A stretch of DNA of 12,469 nucleotides from Calditrichota bacterium (GTDB lineage Bacteria > Zixibacteria > MSB-5A5 > GN15 > FEB-12): positions 1-12,469 of the forward strand of contig QQUK01000128.1 of assembly GCA_008501655.1 (NCBI GenBank), read 5' to 3'. The notes under the pieces are model-generated. The model had not been told where the DNA came from, did not search any database, and was given only the letters and a program-made list of their open reading frames with translations. The translations under genes and the position numbers were made by a program. Within the stretch, counting starts at the first letter, position 1; each line of letters starts with the position of its first letter. Below, in pieces: positions 1 to 9,100 of the stretch.

Positions 1-842
1 GGAACTATTTCCATTTGTAATGCCAACACCCTATCATCCAACTGAGCAACTTCAGCCCAACCGGCAAAAACAACTCCTCCCCGTATTAACAATTCTTTAT
101 CAATACCTGTAAATGAAACAGCAGTTCGTTGTCCGGGGACTGCAGTCTTGACGTCATTGTTATTTGAATGAAGAGATTTAATTTTTGCTTCGACAAGTGA
201 TGGTATCAAAGTGACCGATTGCCCCACAGAAAGCTCACCACCCCGAAGTGTACCTGTCACTACACCTCCTATCCCCGGTCGAACAAATGAGCGGTCAATA
301 AACAGTCTTGGCTTTCCAATATCACGTTGGGATTTTACTTCAGAAGGAAGTTTTTCCAAAATTGTTTTTACTTCATCAAAACCTTCGCCGGTTTGTGCTG
401 AAATTTTCACAATCGGAGCATCTTCCAAAAATGAACCAGCTGTTTTTTCGGCAACCTCCATTTCAAGAAGCTCTAAAATCTCATCATCTGCAAGATCGAT
501 TTTATTAATAACAACTATCCCTCTGGGAACATTTAACAGTTTAACAATCCTAAAATGCTCCTCTGTTTGCGGCATCCAGCCGTCATCGGCTGCAATTACA
601 AGCATAACAACATCAATACCGCCGACTCCGGCAACCATATTTTTTACAAACCGTTCATGCCCGGGAACATCGACAAATGCAATTGTTTCAGCTTGCTCTG
701 TTTTGTAAAATGCAAATCCAAGATCAATAGTCATCCCCCGTTTTTTTTCTTCGGGAAGGCGATCAGGGTCGGTTTTGGTCAAACGCTTGACAATTGAGGA
801 TTTTCCATGGTCAATATGACCGGCTGTACCAATAACTAACAT
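1..842 (-). CDS. selB: Selenocysteine-specific translation elongation factor SelB (partial, C-terminal part outside window)
   Basis: SelB is the GTPase that carries Sec-tRNA(Sec) to the ribosome at UGA codons marked by a SECIS hairpin. The first 280 residues are visible and then the frame runs off the window edge; whole SelB proteins are usually around 600 residues or more, so the winged-helix SECIS-binding domains are not seen. The complete G domain is present: G1 GHIDHGKS at 8-15, G2 RGMTID at 35-40, G3 DIPGH at 58-62, G4 NKID at 113-116 and G5 SAQTGEG at 148-154. The RLPEEKKRGMTIDLGFA stretch (28-44) is typical of SelB and separates it from EF-Tu. Domain 2 begins near residue 178 (RLFIDRSF, then GGVVTGTL at 192-199). 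The ATG at 842-840 lies 2 nt after the selA stop. No Shine-Dalgarno sequence precedes it, so translation probably depends on ribosomes finishing selA. Identification is secure. Confidence 0.96.
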   Translation of the reverse strand, partial: MLVIGTAGHIDHGKSSIVKRLTKTDPDRLPEEKKRGMTIDLGFAFYKTEQAETIAFVDVPGHERFVKNMVAGVGGIDVVMLVIAADDGWMPQTEEHFRIVKLLNVPRGIVVINKIDLADDEILELLEMEVAEKTAGSFLEDAPIVKISAQTGEGFDEVKTILEKLPSEVKSQRDIGKPRLFIDRSFVRPGIGGVVTGTLRGGELSVGQSVTLIPSLVEAKIKSLHSNNNDVKTAVPGQRTAVSFTGIDKELLIRGGVVFAGWAEVAQLDDRVLALQMEIV

Positions 843-844
843 AT

Positions 845-2218
845 CTATTTTGAGAGAACTTGTTCGATTGATTTTTCAAGATAGAAAAGGTCGGCTTCAT
901 CGACAGATTTTAAATCAAGGATAAACCGTTCTTTGTCGATACGTCCGATAACCGGATATGGCAGCTCTCTGAATTTTTTATAAAGCAGATTTGGATTATA
1001 TTTTTCAGAAAAGATAATGCCAACTGAAGATATATCAGATTCAGGTAAAGCCCCACCTCCAACATATGCCTGGGTAGCTTCGACAGCAATTTCAGGATTG
1101 TTTACATTTGCCTGAATTTTCTTACCTCTTTTATATAGTTCTGATTCAGGAAAAGCAAGGATCTTCCATAACTTAATGTTTTCTTCCCAGCTGTTGTTTA
1201 AATAATGGGAAAGAAGTTTTTCCAGAATAGAATATTGAATTTTATCAGCACGAAAGGCTCTGAATAACGGATTCTTTTTAATTTTAGAAATTGCTTCATT
1301 CTTGCCGACAATAAGTCCCGCCTGACATCCACCGAGCATTTTATCACCGGAAAAACAGGTCAGTGTCGCTCCGTCCCGGACAGACATCTGTACAGTCGGT
1401 TCGCTATAACCGAGTACCTTTTTAGTCGGGATAAACACACCCGAGCCTAAATCGTTCAGAACCGGTATCTGGTGCTTTTTCCCTAGAGCGACCAACTCTT
1501 TTAACGATGCCTGTTCAACAAAACCTTTCTGAATGAAATTACTCTGATGAACTTTTAATATCATTCCGGTTTTTTCAGAGATAGCATCTTCATAATCTTT
1601 TATAGAAGTAATATTGGTGGAACCGACCTCATGAAGTTTGGCGCCGGATTTTTTCAGAATATCCGGTATACGAAATCCACCACCGATCTGCACAAGTTCA
1701 GAGCGGGATATAACTACTTCTTTCCGGTTTGCAAAAGTGTTTAATATCATAAATAATGCAGCCGCACAGTTATTGACAACAGCACCTGACTCAGCTTCAG
1801 ATAAAACAGCAAGATACTGTTCACATGCCTCTCCCCGTTTCCCCCGCTTACCGGTTGAAAGGTCAAATTCGATATTCCCATAACCTATAACTGTTTTTTT
1901 AATCTCATCAAAAATATCTTCAGACAAAGGTGCCCGTCCTAAATTAGTATGCACAACCACTCCGGTAGCATTGATTACTTTCGTAATCTCTTTTCGTTTC
2001 TGTTTTTTAATCTGACTGGCTATAGTTGATAGTATCATTGATTCAGTTAGTTCTTTACCGGTTTTGAAATCTCTTTTTAACTCAGCAACAGTCATTTTAG
2101 CAATTTCTGCAGCGAGTGCTCTTGGAATTAATTCTATCTCTTTAGAAAGTTTATTATTCTGCAGAATCTCTTCTATCGAGGGAAAATCTCTTAAACTATT
2201 TATTTTATCTTTTGCCAT
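845..2218 (-). CDS. selA: L-seryl-tRNA(Sec) selenium transferase SelA
   Basis: SelA is the cytoplasmic PLP enzyme that converts Ser-tRNA(Sec) to Sec-tRNA(Sec) using selenophosphate. At 457 residues it has normal family length and looks complete. Visible landmarks are an N-terminal helical tRNA-binding region (about 1-75), the INATGVVVHTNLGRAPLS block (82-99), NNCAAAL (149-155), EVGSTN (197-202), DLGSG (256-260) and the PLP-lysine motif SGDKMLGG with Lys293 as the expected Schiff-base residue. The residue after GG is Cys298 (GGCQAG) where Pro is common (GGPQAG). The ATG at 2218-2216 follows a modest AGG. The gene overlaps the end of the upstream cyclase gene by 19 bp and is followed almost directly by selB, the usual partner, so the two form a selenocysteine operon. 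The other parts needed, the tRNA(Sec) gene selC and selD, are not in this window. Confidence 0.97.
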   Translation of the reverse strand: MAKDKINSLRDFPSIEEILQNNKLSKEIELIPRALAAEIAKMTVAELKRDFKTGKELTESMILSTIASQIKKQKRKEITKVINATGVVVHTNLGRAPLSEDIFDEIKKTVIGYGNIEFDLSTGKRGKRGEACEQYLAVLSEAESGAVVNNCAAALFMILNTFANRKEVVISRSELVQIGGGFRIPDILKKSGAKLHEVGSTNITSIKDYEDAISEKTGMILKVHQSNFIQKGFVEQASLKELVALGKKHQIPVLNDLGSGVFIPTKKVLGYSEPTVQMSVRDGATLTCFSGDKMLGGCQAGLIVGKNEAISKIKKNPLFRAFRADKIQYSILEKLLSHYLNNSWEENIKLWKILAFPESELYKRGKKIQANVNNPEIAVEATQAYVGGGALPESDISSVGIIFSEKYNPNLLYKKFRELPYPVIGRIDKERFILDLKSVDEADLFYLEKSIEQVLSK

Positions 2219-3138
2219 AATGACCTGTTGTACAAGATTTCTGTTACAATCGTTCCGACCTGATAGAGCGATTCATCGGAACATTTATCAACGGTATCAA
2301 ATTCAGTATGCCAATATTTATAATCCATATCTATCAGATTGACGGCAGGAACACCGCCTGCGATGAGTGAAAGATGATCATCCTGAACAGCATACTTCAA
2401 TGTATCAATAAACCCGGTAAACTGATATTTTTTTGCTAAGTTAAAAATAGCATCATTCAATCCTTTTGCAGACTGCTCAGAATAACGTTCTTTATATATC
2501 GTCAAATCTTTATCAGCTACCATATCGACAACAATTCCGAATTTGTACTTTCCCCGGATACCTCTGCGGGCGAACTCTCGTGAACCGAGCAGATAATATT
2601 GAGTATCCCCTGACTTCCCCCAATCCTCACCATCGACAAAGACAATATCAATTGATACATTGGGTTTTTGCTCCGCAATTAAATTACCAACTTCCATGAG
2701 CAAAGCAGCGCCGGAGGCACCATCATTAGCTCCATCAATCGGCATATCTTTCAGGCTGGGGTCGGATGCAAAATCTGTTCTTGGGCGTGAATCATAATGT
2801 GCCATTAAAACGATACCGGGTTCATCGGTATCTGCTTTATATGCAGCAATCACATTGGTCATTGGAATATTTGTCTGTGAATATGGGTCAAAAAATATAA
2901 AAGATTGTGAGTCAATGGTAAAAGATTCGTTTTGAAAATGTTTGTACAGATAATCCCGGCATTTAGCTGAGGATTCACTTCCCGGGACACGGGGACCGAA
3001 GGCAACCTGATCTTTCAAATATTGAAATGCCCGATCTTTGTTAAATTTTGGGATTGGGACATCATTTTCCGAACAGCCGACTGTGTTCGATAAGACAATA
3101 ACTATAAGAAGAAAGATTACAGGGTTTTTCACACGCAT
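2200..3138 (-). CDS. M28-family zinc enzyme, glutaminyl-peptide cyclotransferase-like predicted lipoprotein
   Basis: This 312-residue protein resembles glutaminyl cyclases, M28-fold zinc enzymes that turn N-terminal Gln (or Glu) of exported proteins into pyroglutamate. The N-terminus is a hydrophobic signal (about 5-20) ending in TVGC, a plausible lipobox with Cys22 as the lipidated residue, although -3 is Thr rather than Leu. Residues matching the M28/cyclase active site are His114 and Asp116 (AHYDSR), Asp139 (GANDG), Glu171-Asp172 (VDGEDWG), Asp205 (VVDMV), Asp253-Asp254 (QDDHL) and Trp276-His277 (YWHTEFD). The RVPGSE motif (50-55), YYLLGSREFA (181-190), DDHLSLIAGGVP and the WHT motif favour cyclase over aminopeptidase, but an M28 aminopeptidase cannot be excluded. 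The likely site of action is the periplasmic face of a membrane. The ATG is 41 bp below the sprA stop and has no good ribosome site; the 3' end overlaps selA. Confidence 0.85.
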   Translation of the reverse strand: MRVKNPVIFLLIVIVLSNTVGCSENDVPIPKFNKDRAFQYLKDQVAFGPRVPGSESSAKCRDYLYKHFQNESFTIDSQSFIFFDPYSQTNIPMTNVIAAYKADTDEPGIVLMAHYDSRPRTDFASDPSLKDMPIDGANDGASGAALLMEVGNLIAEQKPNVSIDIVFVDGEDWGKSGDTQYYLLGSREFARRGIRGKYKFGIVVDMVADKDLTIYKERYSEQSAKGLNDAIFNLAKKYQFTGFIDTLKYAVQDDHLSLIAGGVPAVNLIDMDYKYWHTEFDTVDKCSDESLYQVGTIVTEILYNRSLWQKIK

Positions 3139-3144
3139 GGTACA

Positions 3145-3172
3145 ATCTTACACATAATACCGGTGAAGTCAA
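3145..3172 (-). promoter_or_regulatory. Possible sigma70-like promoter for the cyclase-selA-selB genes
   Basis: On the minus strand the gap after sprA holds TTGACT (3172-3167), a 16-nt spacer and TAAGAT (3150-3145). The -35 box matches consensus at five of six positions and the -10 box at four of six. Transcription would begin about at the ATG at 3138, giving a leaderless or nearly leaderless message, which agrees with the lack of a Shine-Dalgarno sequence there. The match could be chance in a short AT-rich gap, and read-through from sprA remains the simpler source of expression. Confidence 0.3.
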
Positions 3173-3179
3173 ATAAATT

Positions 3180-6100
3180 TTAGAAACGTATTTCTGTCCA
3201 GAGTTTTACTTCACGGTAATAGTTGGTGATTTTCTGATCTTTTGAGTCACGCCAGACTAAGGTTATACCGCCTTTGATTTGCTGACTGAAAGAATAGCCA
3301 ATAACAGGAGAGACAGAAAAATCATTCTTCTCTGAGGTAATCTCATTTATTTCAAGATCCTCAATTGTTGTTTTATTCATTTTAAAATCTACTTTCATAT
3401 CAACAACAGAGTTGAACTTGAGTTTACCTAAAATCGGGATAGAAATACCTTGCGGTGAGCTGAAGGAATATTTGGTTGAAAACTGGATTGTCTGTTTTGT
3501 ATTCAAAGTTGAACTCTCTCTTGCACCGGATAATGCATTATATCCGATTCTTTCAGATTCTGATCTGCCAATCGATCCTGAGAGAGAGAGTGATCTTAAT
3601 ACTTTAAAATTAACACCTAAGAGTGGATTATAACTAACATCAATCGATTCACCTATCGGGAGTCCGTCATCTAAATCAGATGTTTTTTTTGTTGAGCGGC
3701 TGTATCCCGTTCGCGGAGTAAATACCCGGATAAATTTGTTCAAATACTCCTTAATCAACGGGAATGTTTTGAACTCGGAAATTCTGATAGTCAAATCCGG
3801 CCAACTCCGGTTAATATCTTCCGTTCTCCGGCTGATATTGACAATATCCCGGCTTTTAGATTCTCTGAATTTGATAGTAGTTGCGATACCTCCCAGCAGA
3901 GTGAAGCCGGTCGATAACTCATATGAATTTGATTCACTTGATTTCTGTGAGCGACTGTCATCTATCCGACTTACCGAAGTGTTGTCATGGAATCCGAATC
4001 GATATGAAACCGATGGCCTGTCTACCATACCCGGAAGATAGTTTGAATAGTTATAGGAATAAGAATATGATATCGGATCTATCCAACTGGTGACTTTACG
4101 TAACCCGTCAATAACCGGGGTGTAAAAAGCCTTGCCTTTTTCTTTCTCTTCTGCCTTTTCCTCTTCAACGTTCCGTCTTCTTCCCTGACCGCGTCTTCCT
4201 CTGAATCTTCTGTCATTTGCACTGGACCCTTTACCGCCAAGTAAAACCTGATGCTGGAATCGTCCTCCGACTGAATAACTTTTTGACATTGTCGACCGCT
4301 TGGAATCAGTACTCCGTTCCCAGTCATCCTTATAGTTCGACTTAAATGAAAAACTGGAACTCAGGAAGCCTAACAGGCTGGGGTCATAGGAACTTGAAAA
4401 CCTTTGCGAATAAGTAAGCTGTTGCCCCAATTTCAAATTGCCAAAAGATATGTTTACTAAATCAAGATCTGTCATATCATGACTGGTAGAATAATTTAAT
4501 GATGTCGATAGATTCTGAAAAACATCATAGGAAACATCCATCCCGCCGCTGAAACTTCTTTTCACCGATGTTCTCCGTTTATTATTTACATCATCCTGCA
4601 GAGTCAGCGACCTGTTGAACCTACCGTTCACACTCCAGCGGGTAGGATATAAGGAGAGTCGCGATTCTGATGCTTTTTTAAAAATAGGTATTGACTTCAT
4701 CCAGAAAAATATCGGAAGTGTAGGCGGTGTTTTGACACCTAAGTTATAATCAGCAGAGACGTCGACATTTTCACCAAAAGAATAAGGATAAGTCACCGTT
4801 TTCTGATTATTCTGACGGTATGAGAATCTTGTTCTCAGTCGATTTAAAATAAGTGAAAACAATGGATTTTTACTGTTTTTCTGATTAAAACTTGCTGAAA
4901 CGGACAGAGATTTGGAAATATTAATCGATTGTTCTTTCTTTTGCAGTTCAACCGGAAGTTCAATATCGGAATTATTTCTGAGAAGTGGTGTTGTCACCTG
5001 TTTAGAGTATCCCATAGTCACCGGAAGGGCTGCTCCCCATGACCTTGGTAATAACTTCTGGAGTTGCAAAGTCAAACTTGAAGTGATCGATGTCACTTGC
5101 CTTCCACTGCCAAGGTTGTTTTCAGAACCGCCTCTGGTTGCTGCTGAAATTCCTCTGAAATACGGATCCTGAGACTGTAAGGAGAAATTGTAACTTAAGA
5201 AATCTGCCATATTTCCGGTGACGGATATTCGTCCGGCCGTACCTACATCTTTTCTGACATCGGTTACGCGTAACTCATCCAGCCATATTCTGCCGCTTAT
5301 GTCGCTTGAATCCTTATTGATAACACCAGCGGCAAAATACTGTATCTCGTTTAAGTTCGGATTCCCGAGTACCGCATATTTTTCATTCCGAACATTGACA
5401 TCAAAACCTTTATCAAGGAGCTGCTGGGCTGAATCTTTTAAGGCTGTTGCTTCAATGAAGTTAAACTTCATATGATTCGATTCATCCCATCCGGGTTTTA
5501 TACTTGAATGGTATTCATAATAATTATTTTCATCCCGTCCGATTCGGAAGAAAAATTCTGCACTGGCTATATCATCAGCTTTATCCGGGTCAGTATCACC
5601 CCAAATATACATCTCCATCGTACGGTATCCTGAATAACGGTCAACAGTCAGCAGGTTTTTGGTAGCCATTACCGTATCATATCTGTTCAGTTCAGTAAAT
5701 GTCAACTCGAGGGCTTTCTGAACTTCAGTAATACTCGTTGTTGGATCTTCGTATGCTGAAACTCCAGGGGCTGTGTAAAAATCAGTACTGACATCATCTG
5801 ATATAGATGAAGCAACAAATTTTGTTTTCAAATCTGAAAGAGGTGAATAAAGGACTGTATCCTGCCAGTTCATCTGAACAAAATACCAGTCTGCAATCTG
5901 AATCTCAATCGGTTCGGTAACCGTTTCGTCAGTCTCGACCCATACACGAATCTGAGAAATCTGGTTCCATTGAGCTGAATCTCCGGCACCTTCTGTTATG
6001 ATAGCATCCAGAGCATCAGGGTCTCTTATCGGGATACGATAAGTTATCCATCCCTGAAGCCGGGAATTTTCAACTTCAAATCGTGATGAATCATCTGCAA

Positions 6101-9100
6101 AATCTAAGACGTATGAAAAATATTCATTTGCTTTATTAAATGTGATTGATGCACTTTCTAAATCCCCGTCTTGATTGTCAAAATAGTTCCCCTCTGTGCC
6201 GTTTAAATAATCATAAAATCTCGGGTCGGAGTCATCAATTTCAGGACAACCACCGGGAATCGGACATTTACCTTCTCCATCGGAGAATGAATACCAGTTA
6301 TCGCCGTTCGGGTCGGGGTTGTTTATCGGATCATAAAAACCGGGTTGTTCATCTTCATCCAAAAGAAGATCAAGTCCGGTATCTTCATCTTCATCTAAAA
6401 ATTCTTTTCCCTGCACACCTTCAAAATCCCGGAGTCCATTGTTATTTATATCTTCATTGATTTTACCGAAGTCAAAATGAAGTTTGACATTTTTCCCACT
6501 CATATTATGGCGCATTCTGACTTCAAACAACTGAGCTCTGTTCTCATCAACTCTATTGTTAAAAAATTTCATTATACCACCCCATGATTTAGTGGTGGTT
6601 TCAACGGTAATAGAACTATCAGCTTCATTGTATGTTGAATCAACATATTGAGGTCTGAATATCATCCGGAATATGCGCATAGACCCACCGCCGACTTCTG
6701 TCTCACGGGTATACACAGAATCAACAGGAACAGACCAAACCGGTCGATGCCAGATCATCTTCCCTTTTGAATAAAAGTCTTCTTCAACCGGTACCGGAGC
6801 AGAGCTATGTCTCCAGCTGACTCTCGAAGTCCCTAAAGAGAGATTATCCAGGGCAGCTTCAAAATCATCAACATACGCATCACCTTCAACGTTCGGATTT
6901 GGATAAGATTGAGCAACCTCACCGGAAATAGTCATCACCGATTGTGCTTCTGTTGATATCAGCGGTAGTGCATCGATAGCCTTTGTAAAGAAACTTGGAT
7001 ATAGCTTCAAAGATAAATCAGCATCGAAAACTATTGTCTTAGCCGTTTCCTGTCCGACTTTTGGTTTTCTTTCCTGCGCTTTATCGGATTTATATAAAAA
7101 CGTTGTTCCAAATTGCAGGTCTTTACTCAATTCGTATTCAGCACGCATACCTAACAATGTTTTCTTTTGTACTGCAAAGAATGGTGCATACTCATAATCA
7201 ATTTTGATATCAGCATTCGGGTCAGATGCTGCATCGGAAAGCAAAGTCACCTGTCCAAAATCATACTGAATCTGATAATCAACTCCACGCTGAAGTTCTT
7301 TACCATTGATAGTAATTCGTTCAGAATTTTCGATAATATTTGCTCTATTTAAACTGATAATTGATCCCCGGGTGACGGTTATCATTTGGATATAATATTG
7401 ACTGTTTTCATTTTTTTCTGAAATAGATCTGAAATCATAGATATTTTCATTTTTCTTTGCAAGCTGGGGGGTTTCCACCCCATTAACAATAAAAGTAGTA
7501 TCCGAGTCGAACGGTTGCGGATCGGGGAAAAATATAAGTCCGAGTTCAGGTCGATAAATTGTTCGCTTATCATCCACGACACCATCAGGAATATCTGTGT
7601 TGGAATTACTGTTTTCCGTATCAAGTCCTAATATCTCCAGGTAACTTGTATTATTACCAGACCCATCGGACTGGTAATCTAATGAACTTGAACGCCCTTC
7701 GGAACCAACAAGTCCTTTGAATACTTTAATCTTTAATTCTTCAAGAGTCGAACCGGTAGGTATCCGGTATGCGTTTCGCCACATCAAATCCCATGTCCGG
7801 TTAGTAGGATTATAATCAGAACCGAGTTCAGATTTAGCTAACAATTTCAGATGATACAGGGGGGCTTGGCCTGAATCAACAGGAACCTCAAGATTACCAA
7901 AAATGAGCTTGGAACCATCTGCCCGATCAACTTCCATGTAATATCCGATTGTCTTAGAACCGGAGATTGAGTTATTAAACACGATATAGTGTAAACCTCG
8001 AGTTGTATCATTAAAAAATGTATACAACTCAGCATTCATTTGCTGAACCTGAGTAAATCCTTCACCGATAACATTTTCAGTCTGAAACTGATCCGGGTTG
8101 TTGGGGTCTACATAAAAGTTTGCTGTTGCAAGCGATGTATTTCCAGCCTGATCGTTATTATAAGACTGAACATTTTCGTATACATATAATTTTGTAATTC
8201 TGTCATTCGGGAGCAAGTCGGCTGGATATATTGTATTACCGATTGTATCTGCCGGCAGTCCGAGATGGTACACTCTTCTGTTTTCATACTGATAGTCGCG
8301 AATGTATTCAGGATTTTCTTCACCACCGGCGTTAAAAGATGATTGCTCCGAGGAACCTTTTTCCTGCGATGCTATCGCTGTCAGACTAAGTGCTCCAACT
8401 TGCGCTTCTGCTTTTATACCAAAAAGACCATTGATCTGTGAAGAGTATCCGACAAACTTGGTTCGCGGCAAAGATAAATTTGTGTTACCGGCTTCGATAG
8501 ACTTTAAAATATCGTCATCATCACCTTTATACCGTATCTGTATTCTATTGGCTAAGGGAAGGTCAGTCTGACTGTCCTGTGTCACCCGTACAGTAATTTT
8601 AGAACCGACGTTACCGGTAATTTCAAATCTATCGACTTGATCCATCTTGAGAGTCGGGAATTTACTCTGCTGCTGATTTGTCGTTGTGGCGGCATCATTC
8701 CATCGCGATTGCCCGGCAAACTCAACCCGTTTATATCCTGAAACATTAAGGCCAGCTGAACCTTCACCAAAAATCTTTTCAAGTCTTTTTGGCAGAGCAA
8801 CCTGTACTCCAAGTCCCCTGTTCCCTTTCCGGTCATTTTGTGTTGAGATAGCTTTGGAGAAACTCTCAGATAATTTCTTTATATAGTTTTGCCGTGCCCG
8901 ATAGCTGTAATATTTATTTGCATCGACCGATACCGGGATCAGTTTATATTTATCGCGGCCTCTCCGGTAAAACTCGGTTTCAAAGCGGATAGAGTTTTCT
9001 TCAAAGCTGGAAGCAACCGGCTGAGGTTTAAATTCTAATTGTCTGGATAAAAAAGGATAAGATACCGGATAAATGGCAGCAGTAAACTCCTCTGATTGTT

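Noticed and set aside
211..797. Plus-strand open frames over the first 800 bases
   Set aside because: They are antisense to the selB G domain, whose motifs are fully intact; the plus-strand translations are Ser/Pro/Thr-rich without recognisable domains.
4079..4327. 82-codon minus-strand frame rich in Lys and Arg
   Set aside because: It is a second-frame shadow of the charged Arg/Gly-Glu/Lys segment of the SprA-like gene, whose own frame is unbroken.
6146..6460. 104-codon plus-strand frame
   Set aside because: It lies antisense to the Asp-rich segment of the SprA-like gene; its length comes from the absence of stops opposite GAT/GAA-rich codons, and it has no ribosome site or known motif.
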